Assembly: GCF_007859945.1 (NCBI RefSeq)
Contig: NZ_SJPQ01000002.1
Location: 1,218,279 to 1,282,278 of the forward strand
Length of the DNA: 64,000 nucleotides
Direction of reading: 5' to 3'
Source: Pseudobythopirellula maris
Lineage (GTDB): Bacteria > Planctomycetota > Planctomycetia > Pirellulales > Lacipirellulaceae
A model generated the notes under the pieces. The model ran no database searches. It was not told the origin of the DNA and saw only the letters and a program-made list of their open reading frames with translations. How positions within the stretch are numbered: position 1 is the first letter of the stretch; every line of letters starts with the position of its first letter. The translations under genes were made by a program, and so were the position numbers. Positions 17,965 through 26,037 of the stretch are shown here, piece by piece.

Positions 17965-20115
17965 ATGACCTCCCGCCTGCTGATCCTCGCGTTCGCCCTC
18001 GCCCTGGTCGCCCCGCCGGCCGCGGCGCAAGCGCCGTACAGCCCGGCCGTGCAAGCGGCCCTGGAGCTGCCGCGCAGCGAGCCGCGGCACTACGTCGAGA
18101 CGGCCGTGGCGCTCGCCAACCTGGGCGAGCCCGATCTGGCCACCGGTGTGGCCGATGAGCTTTCGGCGCTCGACCTGAGCGACGACGCCCGCGCGGACCT
18201 CGTGGCCACGGTCGGCACGGCGCGGCTGGTGAAACTCGCGCGGCTGAGCGATGCGGCGGCCTCCTTCGTCGAGGCGTGCATGCAGGCCTCGGCCGACCGG
18301 GCCGCCTCGCCCGCGCGGCTCGATGAGCTGGTGTCCCAGCTCGGCCAACCGTCGACGCGCCGCGGGGCGATCGCCGCGCTACGCACCACCGGCGAGGCGG
18401 GCGTGGAACACTGCCTGCGGGCGATCGCCGCCAGCGGCGACAGCGACCAGCAAGCGTTGCTGCGTGAGGCGCTAGTGGCGCTGGCGCCGACATCGGAACC
18501 GGCGCTTATCGCGGCGCTCGACGCCGACAACGAAGCGCTCCGCACTCAAGCGGCCTACGGCCTTGGCCGTCTGGCCGAGCTGAAACTGCTGGAGACCTCC
18601 CACGCCGTTCCCCTGCTCGCCGAGGCGGCGTTGCTCGAGCCCGCCGATTCGCCGCTCGGGGGCGCCGCCCGCTGGGCGCACCGGCAAGCCGCCGGCCACG
18701 AGGCCGACGCGCGTCGCGCGACATCGACCGCCGGCCGCGCGATCGCGGACCTGCTGAAGGGCTCCCCGCCGCGCAGGCCCGACGCCGACGGACTCGTCGC
18801 CCTGTGGCGTGGCGCCGAACGGGCCGGCTCGGCCACGGTCAAAGAAGCGGGCGTGGTGGCCGCGGCGCGCCTGGCGAAGGCCGTCCACCGCATGAGCCCC
18901 GACAGCACGACGGCGGCGCGACGCGCGATGACGCTCGGCCTCGAGGCGGCCTCGATCCTCGGCACGGCGCCCGCAGACGAGTCGATCGGCGATTCGCTCG
19001 ACCCCAACAACTTGCCGGTCAGCCAACTCAACACCGCGTTGACCGAGTCGCTCGGCGGCGGCTACTTCGGCGCCGCGGCAGCCGTGTCCCAGGCGCTCGG
19101 CGCGCGGGGCGACGAGCGGGCCCTGCATCACGCCGGCGGCGAACTCTCGCCCTTGGTCGAGGCCTTGCGAGCCAAACATCCGGCGGCCCGTTTTGCGGCG
19201 CTCGAAGCGATCCTGAGCATCGCCCCCACCTCGCCTTACGCCGGATCGAGCCACACGATCAGGGCCCTGCTGCACTTCGCCGAGGGCGACGGCGATCGGG
19301 TCGCCATCGTCGCCACGCCCAACCGCCAGCGCTCGGCGACGATCGCCGGCTGGCTGCGCGGCGAGGGCTACGACGGCGAGGCCCTCATCCGCGGCGAAGA
19401 CGCCCAATCGGTCGCCGCGGGGCCCGACGCCGAGTTGGTCCTGCTCGACATGAACCTGCTGCGGCCCAACGTGCGTGAGACGCTCTACCGGCTGCGGCGC
19501 ACGCCCGCCACGACACACCTGCCCGTGGGCCTGCTGGCGGCCGACGGCCGGCTGTTCGACGCCCACGACCTGGCCGACGAGCACGGCGGCCGGGCGGGCC
19601 GCGTGTTGGCCTACCCCCGGCCGCACTCGGCTGACGACGCCGTGTCGATCGCCGAGGCGTTGGCCGAACTCGCCCCGCGTGGCTTGGCCACATCGGACGA
19701 GCGCCGCGAGCAGGCCGCCTGGGCGCGCGAGCAATTGCAGAAGCTGCTCGAGGAGGGCCCCGAGTTCTACACCATGCGTCGCCACATCGACGAGGTCGAG
19801 CGCGTGCTGAGCCGCAACGCGACCGACGATCCCGAAGCGCTCGCCCTGGTCGGCACGCCACAGAGCCAGCTCCGGCTGGCCGAACTGGCGAGCGCCACCG
19901 GCCTGCCGATCGAGCTGCGTCGCGCGGCGGCGCGGGCCTTCGGCGTGAGCGTTGAGCGGTGGGGCGTGTTGCTCACCACGGACGAGCTCACCGAGCAATA
20001 CGACCGCTACAACGCCAGCGAATCGGCCGACGCCGACACCCAAGCGGTGCTCGGCACGCTGCTCGACACGATCGAATCGCGGCACACGCCGCAGCAATCC
20101 GCAACGAGTGAGTAA
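17965..20115 (+). CDS. Exported HEAT-like repeat protein with degenerate receiver-like domain
   Basis: A 716-residue protein. A signal peptide (LLILAFALALVAPPAAAQA) opens it. Residues about 100-430 are Ala/Leu-rich helical repeats of HEAT type, for example RRGAIAALRTTGEAGVEHCL and ALRTQAAYGLGRLAEL. Residues about 446-560 resemble a response-regulator receiver: VAIVATPNRQRSATI, then AELVLLDMNLLRPN with an Asp where the phosphorylated residue normally sits, and VLAYPRP in place of the usual KP. The second acidic pocket is missing. Since the protein carries a signal peptide, phosphorylation is unlikely and the fold may have another use. The start at 17965 fits the signal peptide. Confidence 0.75.
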   Translation: MTSRLLILAFALALVAPPAAAQAPYSPAVQAALELPRSEPRHYVETAVALANLGEPDLATGVADELSALDLSDDARADLVATVGTARLVKLARLSDAAASFVEACMQASADRAASPARLDELVSQLGQPSTRRGAIAALRTTGEAGVEHCLRAIAASGDSDQQALLREALVALAPTSEPALIAALDADNEALRTQAAYGLGRLAELKLLETSHAVPLLAEAALLEPADSPLGGAARWAHRQAAGHEADARRATSTAGRAIADLLKGSPPRRPDADGLVALWRGAERAGSATVKEAGVVAAARLAKAVHRMSPDSTTAARRAMTLGLEAASILGTAPADESIGDSLDPNNLPVSQLNTALTESLGGGYFGAAAAVSQALGARGDERALHHAGGELSPLVEALRAKHPAARFAALEAILSIAPTSPYAGSSHTIRALLHFAEGDGDRVAIVATPNRQRSATIAGWLRGEGYDGEALIRGEDAQSVAAGPDAELVLLDMNLLRPNVRETLYRLRRTPATTHLPVGLLAADGRLFDAHDLADEHGGRAGRVLAYPRPHSADDAVSIAEALAELAPRGLATSDERREQAAWAREQLQKLLEEGPEFYTMRRHIDEVERVLSRNATDDPEALALVGTPQSQLRLAELASATGLPIELRRAAARAFGVSVERWGVLLTTDELTEQYDRYNASESADADTQAVLGTLLDTIESRHTPQQSATSE

Positions 20116-20124
20116 CAAATAACT

Positions 20125-20144
20125 CCCTCCCCTGGTGGGGAGGG
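20125..20144. repeat. CCCTCCCC hairpin repeat
   Basis: CCCTCCCC, a 4-base TGGT loop, then GGGGAGGG form a perfect 8-bp stem just after the preceding stop codon. It belongs to the family seen at 2376-2396 and 30593-30613. A related C-rich/G-rich pair follows at about 20260-20300. Confidence 0.55.
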
Positions 20145-20318
20145 TTGGGGAGGGTGGTCGCCCCGCCAAGCGATTGCCGAAGCAACTCCAACCCAGCCAA
20201 CCATCAGCCGCGGGGCGTTAGCCCCCGGTTCACCAACAACAAAACCGAGTACCCGAGACTTCACCCCTCCCCCAGCCCCTCCTCATCGAGGGGGGTGACT
20301 AAGGCGGGGACTCAAGGC

Positions 20319-21416
20319 ATGACCCTCCTACCCCACCCCAGCACGAGCGACCCCACGCTGCCGGGCATCATCGGCTCGAGCGAGGCGATGCAGTCGGTCT
20401 ACCGCGTCACGCGGCAGGTCGCCAGCAGCCGCGCGTCGGTGCTGCTGCTGGGCGAGACCGGCACGGGCAAGGAGCTGATCGCCAAGGCGATCCACGAGCT
20501 GAGCGACCGCCGCAAGCGGCCGTTCGTGCGCGTGAACTGCGGCGCGCTGAGCGAGAACCTCTTGGAGAGCGAGCTCTTCGGCCACGTCCGCGGGTCGTTC
20601 ACCGGGGCGATCGACAACCGCACCGGGCGGTTCGAGGCGGCCCACACCGGCACGATCTTTCTCGACGAGATCAACAGCACCACCCCGCTCTTGCAGGTCA
20701 AGCTGCTGCGGGTGCTGCAGGAGCAAGAGTTCGAGCGCGTGGGCGACACGCAAACGATCCGCGTCGACACGCGCGTGGTGGCCGCCAGCAACCGTGACCT
20801 GCTGGAGGAGTCGGCCGAGGGCCGCTTCCGCGAAGACCTCTACTACCGGCTCAACGTGGTGCCGATCTACTTGCCGCCACTGCGCGAGCGTCGCGAGGAC
20901 ATCCCGTCGCTCGTCAGTTACTTCCTCAACATCTACAATGAAGAGAACGACCGTTACGTGGCCCACATCGGCGAGCAGGCGCTCGAGGCGATGCAGGATT
21001 ACCAGTGGCCAGGCAATGTGCGTGAGTTGCAGAACTACATCGAGCGCGCGGTGGTGATGGCCACCGGCGACGAGCTGACGGTCGACCTGCTGCCGGGCGC
21101 CGTGCGCGGCACGAGCGACGCCCCCAACCGGGCGTTCCGCCGCTACGACTTCGAGTCGCTCGCCGAGCAACTGGTGCACGAGGGCCTCAGCAACGCCGAC
21201 GAAGACGCCGAGGACCTGCACAGCCGCGTGGTCGAGCGCGTCGAGCGCGAGGTGATCGCCCAGGTCCTCGCCAAGTGCGACGGCGTGCAGATCAAGGCGG
21301 CCCAACGCCTCGGCATCAACCGCAACACGCTGCACAAGAAGATCAAGGACTACGGCTTGGACGGGCCGGTCAGCGGCAACGGCCACAACGGCGAGGCCAA
21401 CGGCAAGACGGCTTAA
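20319..21416 (+). CDS. Sigma-54-dependent transcriptional activator without sensory domain
   Basis: A 365-residue bacterial enhancer-binding protein. The AAA+ domain starts almost at once (GIIGSSEAMQSVY) with Walker A GETGTGKE, Walker B GTIFLDEIN and the arginine-finger stretch FREDLYYRLNVVPI. The sigma-54-contacting loop reads GSFTGA rather than the usual GAFTGA. The C-terminus is a Fis-type helix-turn-helix (AAQRLGINRNTLHKKI). There is no receiver, GAF or PAS domain, so activity is presumably controlled by another protein or by expression. The ATG at 20319 was chosen because the frame upstream runs through intergenic repeat sequence. Confidence 0.92.
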   Translation: MTLLPHPSTSDPTLPGIIGSSEAMQSVYRVTRQVASSRASVLLLGETGTGKELIAKAIHELSDRRKRPFVRVNCGALSENLLESELFGHVRGSFTGAIDNRTGRFEAAHTGTIFLDEINSTTPLLQVKLLRVLQEQEFERVGDTQTIRVDTRVVAASNRDLLEESAEGRFREDLYYRLNVVPIYLPPLRERREDIPSLVSYFLNIYNEENDRYVAHIGEQALEAMQDYQWPGNVRELQNYIERAVVMATGDELTVDLLPGAVRGTSDAPNRAFRRYDFESLAEQLVHEGLSNADEDAEDLHSRVVERVEREVIAQVLAKCDGVQIKAAQRLGINRNTLHKKIKDYGLDGPVSGNGHNGEANGKTA

Positions 21417-21470
21417 GGATCCTTCGGGACGCAATCTTTTCTTGCTGCGGTTGCGTCGTATGAGGCGCCG

Positions 21471-21622
21471 TTGCGGAATTCGGATTGCGGAATGCGGATT
21501 CCTTTGGGGTGATCCTTGCTAGCCCCAACCGAATCCCTAGGAATCGCAGCAAGGTTTAAGTCAACGCGGCGGCCGACCTCCGCCTCCGGCGCGGATTCCG
21601 CAATCCGCAATCCGCAATCCGT
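21471..21622. mobile_element. Palindromic intergenic element with GCGGATTGCGG arms
   Basis: The left arm at 21471-21502 (ttgcggaattcggattgcgg and aatgcggattcc) and the right arm at 21591-21622 (gcggattccgcaatccgcaa and tccgcaatcc) are inverted relative to each other, and each contains short tandem copies of (attgcgg). The central 90 bases have no coding potential. It fills the gap between the sigma-54 activator and the ccsA-like gene. Confidence 0.55.
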
Positions 21623-21632
21623 ATTTTCCTAG

Positions 21633-22541
21633 ATGGACCTCTCCCACACCACCGTCTTCTGCATCGCCGCGAGCTACTCAGTCGCGCTGGCGCTGGAGGC
21701 GGTTGGCCTGAAGTGGCGTCCCGCCTGGAGGCGGTTCGCGGTGCTGGGGCTTACACTCGCCGGGCTCTTCGCCCACGTGATGGTCCTCTCGCTGCGGGCG
21801 CGGGGGCTGCAAGACTCGCCGGGCGGGCTGCTCGCCAGCCCCGCCGACTGGTGCCTGCTGGCCGCTTTTGGGTTGGCTGTGGGCTACCTGGCGACGCTGC
21901 TCAAGCGGCCCGGCTGGGCCACGGGGCTGTTCCTGCTGCCGATGGTGCTGGGCCTTGTGGCGCTGTCGCAGGGGGTGAGCAGCGAGGCGTTCGCCCCCGC
22001 GGCGATGGCCCCCCCAGGGGTCGAGCGGCTGGTGGCCAAGGCCCACGGCTGGATGCTGCTGGCGGCCACGGTGACGGTGAGCGTCGGCTTCTTGGCCGGG
22101 CTGATGTACCTGGTGCAAAACCGCCGCCTCAAGCAGAAGGTGCCCGCGTCGCCCCGCTTCACGCTGCCGAGCCTCGAGTGGCTCGAGACCACCAACGGCC
22201 GGGCGCTCGGCGTGAGCACCTGGCTCGTGGCCGGTGGGTTCGTGACCGGCGTCGCGCTGAGTCTCAACCACCACCACGGCGACGAGCACTACTCGCTGCT
22301 GACCGACCCGGTCGTGCTGTCCGTCACGGCGATGCTCGCCTGGATGCTGGCGGCCGAAGGGCTGCGGCTCGCCTACCCCTCGGCGCGTCGCGGCAAGCGG
22401 GTGGCCTGGCTCACGTTCGCGTCGTTCGGCTTCCTTTTGCTGACGTTCGTCGCGGTGACGATCGTGGGGCCGATCCACGGCGCCGCCCCCATCCCGAGCA
22501 GCGAGGCTACCGCCGCTAGCGAAGCGGGGGCCTCGCCATGA
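21633..22541 (+). CDS. CcsA/HemX-family cytochrome c assembly-type membrane protein
   Basis: A 302-residue protein with eight or so membrane helices. WLVAGGFVTGVALS and AKAHGWMLLAATVTVSVGFLAGLMYL resemble the core of the CcsA/HemX family, whose members handle haem at the membrane. Its stop overlaps the start of hemA by four bases (ATGA at 22538-22541), the same pairing as hemX-hemA in many bacteria. By analogy it may affect glutamyl-tRNA reductase or move haem. A C-terminal Ser/Ala-rich tail is probably disordered. Confidence 0.85.
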   Translation: MDLSHTTVFCIAASYSVALALEAVGLKWRPAWRRFAVLGLTLAGLFAHVMVLSLRARGLQDSPGGLLASPADWCLLAAFGLAVGYLATLLKRPGWATGLFLLPMVLGLVALSQGVSSEAFAPAAMAPPGVERLVAKAHGWMLLAATVTVSVGFLAGLMYLVQNRRLKQKVPASPRFTLPSLEWLETTNGRALGVSTWLVAGGFVTGVALSLNHHHGDEHYSLLTDPVVLSVTAMLAWMLAAEGLRLAYPSARRGKRVAWLTFASFGFLLLTFVAVTIVGPIHGAAPIPSSEATAASEAGASP

Positions 22542-23815
22542 AGCTCCGCATGGTCGGCTGCTCGCACCACCTGTCCGACGCCTCGGTCCGTGAGCGGCTC
22601 TCGTTCACGGCCGACGAGGCGGCCCACGCGCTGGGCTCTTGGCGCCAGAGCCACGACGGCGGCGAGGCCGTGCTGCTCTCCACCTGCAACCGGGTGGAGT
22701 TCTACGCCGCTTCGTCGAGCGACCGGCTGCCCCCGTGCCCCGGGCTGATCGCGCGGCTGATCGCCGACGCCCACGCGATGCCGCTCGACGAGGTCCGGCC
22801 GCACCTCACCACGCTGCGCGACGAGGAGGCCGTCGACCACCTGTTCCGGGTGGCGGCGAGCCTCGACAGCATGGTGCTCGGCGAGCCGCAGATCGCCGCC
22901 CAGGTGAAGCAGGCGTACGAGTCGGCCACCGCGGCCGGCGCCACGGGGCCGCTCACCCACGCCTGCTTCCAGTCCGCCCTGCGGGCCGCGCGGCGGGTGG
23001 CGGGCGAGACCTCGCTGCACTCGCACCGCGTGAGCGTGCCGAGCGTGGCGATCGCCGACTTCGCCTCGCGCGTGTTCGAGCGGTTCGACGACAAGCGTGT
23101 GCTGGTTGTCGGCGCGGGCGAGATGGCCGAGGAAACGCTCCGCTACCTGGTCGACCGGGGGGCTTCGGCCCCCTGCATCGTGAACCGCAGCCCGCAACGC
23201 GCCGCGCGGCTGGCGAGCGAGTGGGGTGGGACCGCGGCGCCGTTCGATCGGCTGGTCGACGAGTTGGCCCGCGCCGACCTGGCGATCGGCGCCGCCGGCT
23301 GCGACGAGCCGCTCGTCTCGGTCGGCGCGTTCCGTCAGAGCGTGGCCCCGGTGCGGGCCGAGCGGCCGCTGTTCCTCTTGGACCTGGCCGTGCCGCGCAA
23401 CTTCGACCCGGCGATCGGCGACGAGCCGGGCGCCTTCCTCTACTCGATCGACGACCTGTCGGCCGCGTGCGAGCGCAACCGCAACGCCCGCCGCAAGGAG
23501 CTGCCCCTGGCCGAGCGGATCGTGGCCGAGGAGCGCGAGCGGTTCTTCGCCGACGCCCGGCGGCGGATCTCGGCGCCGGTGATCGCGCGGCTGCGCGAGG
23601 GGCTCGAGGGGCCCAAGAGCGAGGAGCTCGGGAGGCTCTTCAACAAGCTGCCCGAGCTCGACGAGCGGGAGCGCCGTGAGATCGAGCGGTTCGCCGACCG
23701 GCTGGTCGGCAAGATGCTCCACCCGCCGATGGAGTCGATCCGCGAGGAGTCGCTGGGCGGCACGCCGCACTCGTTGCTGCAAGCCCTCAGCCGGCTGTTC
23801 AAGCTGCACGACTGA
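22538..23815 (+). CDS. hemA: Glutamyl-tRNA reductase
   Basis: A 425-residue enzyme that reduces glutamyl-tRNA(Glu) to glutamate-1-semialdehyde with NADPH, the first committed step of the C5 tetrapyrrole pathway. LLSTCNRVEFYA carries the nucleophilic Cys. The signature ASLDSMVLGEPQIAAQVKQAY is intact. An NADPH-binding RVLVVGAGEMAEETL stretch and the C-terminal dimerisation helices (about 310-420) complete the fold. It is translationally coupled to the CcsA/HemX-like gene. No other haem genes are close. Confidence 0.96.
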   Translation: MKLRMVGCSHHLSDASVRERLSFTADEAAHALGSWRQSHDGGEAVLLSTCNRVEFYAASSSDRLPPCPGLIARLIADAHAMPLDEVRPHLTTLRDEEAVDHLFRVAASLDSMVLGEPQIAAQVKQAYESATAAGATGPLTHACFQSALRAARRVAGETSLHSHRVSVPSVAIADFASRVFERFDDKRVLVVGAGEMAEETLRYLVDRGASAPCIVNRSPQRAARLASEWGGTAAPFDRLVDELARADLAIGAAGCDEPLVSVGAFRQSVAPVRAERPLFLLDLAVPRNFDPAIGDEPGAFLYSIDDLSAACERNRNARRKELPLAERIVAEERERFFADARRRISAPVIARLREGLEGPKSEELGRLFNKLPELDERERREIERFADRLVGKMLHPPMESIREESLGGTPHSLLQALSRLFKLHD

Positions 23816-23897
23816 CGGGTGTCGGCGGAATCGTCGCTCCGGGCGACCAGCATTCTAGCCGACGGGCTCTCGCGGTAATGGGCGCTCGGGGGGACGC

Positions 23898-24413
23898 TCA
23901 GTCCTCGTCCTCCTCCTCATCTTCGTACTCGTCGTCCTCGTAGTCGTCGTCGTCGTACTCCTCGTCCTCGAATTCCTCTTCTTCGAATTCCTCGTCGTCT
24001 TCCTCTTCGAGGTCGTCGTCGGCGTCGACTTCATCACCCTCTTCGTCGTCCTCGTCCTCGTCTTCTTCGTCCTCGTACTCGTAATCGTAGTCTTCGTCTT
24101 CTTCCTCGCCCTCTTCGACCTCTTCCCAGTCGTCGTCGTCCTCGTCCTCATCGTCCTCGACGTCGTCTTCTACCTCGTCGTCGTCCTCGTACTCCTCATC
24201 GTCGTCGTCTTCATCTTCGTATTCATACTCGTACTCGTCGTCTTCGTCCTCGTCGTCGTCGACCACCTCGTACTCGACTTCCTCCTCGTCCTCGATCGGC
24301 GCCCAAGCAAGCGGCGCGTCGGCCGTGACCAGCGTGCTGGTCACGTCATCGCACGTGGCGCCCAGGGCGATCGGATCGGCGGCGGTCAGGCGGGGAGAAA
24401 CGACAAGACTCAT
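23898..24413 (-). CDS. Hyperacidic Asp/Glu/Tyr-rich protein
   Basis: A 171-residue protein. The first 40 residues are ordinary (MSLVVSPRLTAADP, LVTADAPLAWAP). From residue about 41 to the end it is nearly all Asp and Glu, with Tyr, Val and a few Phe/Trp inserted (EYEYEYED, DYDYEYED). It has one Arg, at residue 8, and no Lys or His. The start and stop are clear, and codon use varies between GAC and GAT and between GAG and GAA, so it is not a simple trinucleotide expansion. Possible roles are cation (Ca2+) binding or mimicry of nucleic acid, but neither is shown. It is transcribed away from hemA's end and sits downstream of scpB in the same direction. Confidence 0.7.
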   Translation of the reverse strand: MSLVVSPRLTAADPIALGATCDDVTSTLVTADAPLAWAPIEDEEEVEYEVVDDDEDEDDEYEYEYEDEDDDDEEYEDDDEVEDDVEDDEDEDDDDWEEVEEGEEEDEDYDYEYEDEEDEDEDDEEGDEVDADDDLEEEDDEEFEEEEFEDEEYDDDDYEDDEYEDEEEDED

Positions 24414-24519
24414 AGTGGTGCTCGCTTAAGCAGGAAATTAGCCGAACGGGTTCCGCCGGTAGAACGCTGTATCGAAGGGGAAGATCGGGCTGCGTGGCGC
24501 TCGGAGCCCGCCGGGGGGC

Positions 24520-25182
24520 TCAGGTCACCGGTTCGTTGACTTTTGTCGGCTGGCGCCTTCGCGCCAGTTCATCCGATCGCGGGAGGTCTTCGAGTTTACG
24601 CAAGCCGTAAAGTTCGAGGAAGCGTTTGGTAGTGCCGTACAAGAGAGGTCGGCCCAACTCCGCCGATCGGCCGACGATACGCAAAAAATCTTGTTCCATC
24701 AACTGCCTCAGCAGATCGCCGCAGCCGACCCCGCGGATCGCCTCGACCTCGGCACGCACGACCGGCTGCCGGTAGGCGACGATCGAGAGGGTTTCTAGCG
24801 CGGCGCCCGTCGGCCCGTGGCCCCGGTCGGCCCTCGATTTCGCTTCAGGGCCCCTTCCCAGTGGGGAAGCCCCGTTCGAATCGGCCCCACCGCCCCGGTC
24901 TGTCGAGTCGGGCGCGATTTTTGCTATCCACGCGGCCAACGCGGGCCGTGTCAGCAGTCGGCAGCCCCCCGCCACACGCTCCACGCGGAATGCCGAACCT
25001 CGGGCCGCGTACAACGCGTCGATCTCGTCGACCAGCGCCCGCGCTTCGGTGGCGTCTTCCAGGCTCGCCAGCTGGGCCATTTTCTTCAGCGTGAGCGGCT
25101 CGGTGGCGAGCAGCAAGATCGCCTCGAGCCGTGCCCGCCGCGACGTCCGCGGCGCCTGTACGGGCGGCTCGGCAGGTCGCAC
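24520..25182 (-). CDS. scpB: Segregation and condensation protein B
   Basis: About 220 residues. Two winged-helix domains are visible: LEAILLLATEPLTLKKMAQL starts the first, and ALETLSIVAYRQPVVRAEVEAIRGV, the ScpB hallmark, starts the second, ending with GRPLLYGTTKRFLELYGL. ScpB works with ScpA and SMC in chromosome condensation and segregation. A low-complexity Gly/Ser linker (GGGADSNGASPLGRG) separates the domains. The start is uncertain: GTG at 25182 avoids overlap, while an in-frame ATG at 25320 would overlap the upstream gene by 22 bases. scpA is not adjacent. Confidence 0.85.
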   Translation of the reverse strand: MRPAEPPVQAPRTSRRARLEAILLLATEPLTLKKMAQLASLEDATEARALVDEIDALYAARGSAFRVERVAGGCRLLTRPALAAWIAKIAPDSTDRGGGADSNGASPLGRGPEAKSRADRGHGPTGAALETLSIVAYRQPVVRAEVEAIRGVGCGDLLRQLMEQDFLRIVGRSAELGRPLLYGTTKRFLELYGLRKLEDLPRSDELARRRQPTKVNEPVT

Positions 25183-25298
25183 GTGTGGCCGGCTGGCGGG
25201 GCCGTCGCTGGGGCAAGGTGTGGTTAACCACCGACGCGGCTGGGCCGGCCTCCAGGCGTGGGGCAATCGTGCAGGAGCGAGTTGTCGGCTGGCGCCCC

Positions 25299-25874
25299 TC
25301 ACCGCTCCCCCACCGACCATGCCCGCACTTCCACGGCGAGCGCCTCGGCCGCAGCCTCGGGCGTGGCGCCGAAAGCGTCGAAAACCCGTCGCGCGCCGTC
25401 GTGGGGGACCACGCATTTAGCCCGGTGCAGCGTTCCGCCGTCGCCCCACGGCGTGGTCTCGAGCTGCACGGCGCCCAAGGCTTGCAAGGTTTGCTCGGCG
25501 CCTGTGGCGGCCGGCGGGGCGTTTGCGATCGGCGCCAAGGCGCTCGCCGGCGTCACCTGCGAGTCGCGGTGCGTGCCCCATGGTTCGCTGCTGGTCGTAT
25601 CGGCTAGGAGCTCGCCACTCGGCAGCGAGGGCGCCGCTGCCGATTCCTCCGCCGTCCCCAGCGGGAGCCCGTCGATCGCCACGAGCTCGGCGGGGGGCGT
25701 GTCGCCCCCGAGCGCGGCCGTCGCCGCCTCGACCCCTTGGTCGAGCCATTCGGCCAGTTGCTCGGCGGGCGGGCCGTAGCGATAGGCGGCCATCGACCCC
25801 ACGGCGAGTGTGCCGAGCATGATCGCCAGGCGGGTGAGCGTTTGCAGCGGGTTGGTCTTCGGTGTGTTGGGCAT
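25299..25874 (-). CDS. Membrane-anchored protein of unknown function
   Basis: A 191-residue protein with one N-terminal hydrophobic segment (LAIMLGTLAVGSMAAYRYG). The rest is Ala- and Thr-rich, and the C-terminal part has a compact region with RAKCVVPHDGARRVFDAFG. No recognised domain is present. It lies upstream of scpB on the same strand and could be cotranscribed with it. Confidence 0.6.
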   Translation of the reverse strand: MPNTPKTNPLQTLTRLAIMLGTLAVGSMAAYRYGPPAEQLAEWLDQGVEAATAALGGDTPPAELVAIDGLPLGTAEESAAAPSLPSGELLADTTSSEPWGTHRDSQVTPASALAPIANAPPAATGAEQTLQALGAVQLETTPWGDGGTLHRAKCVVPHDGARRVFDAFGATPEAAAEALAVEVRAWSVGER

Positions 25875-26023
25875 CGGACGCGGCTTGGGAACAAGAAGGC
25901 GAGGGCCGTGCGCCGAGGGTCCGGCGCAGCGACCGTCCGCTCAGAGCGCCCGAAGGCTATCGCCGCGGGGCCAAGGCGGGCAACGCCAGTTTGCGGCCCC
26001 GCCCCACCACGGGGCGCCCGGCC

Positions 26024-26029
26024 TATAAT
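26024..26029 (+). promoter_or_regulatory. Possible -10 element (TATAAT)
   Basis: A perfect TATAAT lies only 8 bases before the ATG at 26038. No good -35 element is found 16-18 bases upstream. If used, the transcript would be nearly leaderless. Confidence 0.35.
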
Positions 26030-26037
26030 CGATCCCC

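Noticed and set aside
23910-24290. Long run of cctcctcgtcgtcc-like triplets, possible simple repeat or CRISPR-like array
   Set aside because: Unit order is irregular, both codons of each acid alternate, and the minus strand reads as one continuous acidic protein with a normal start.
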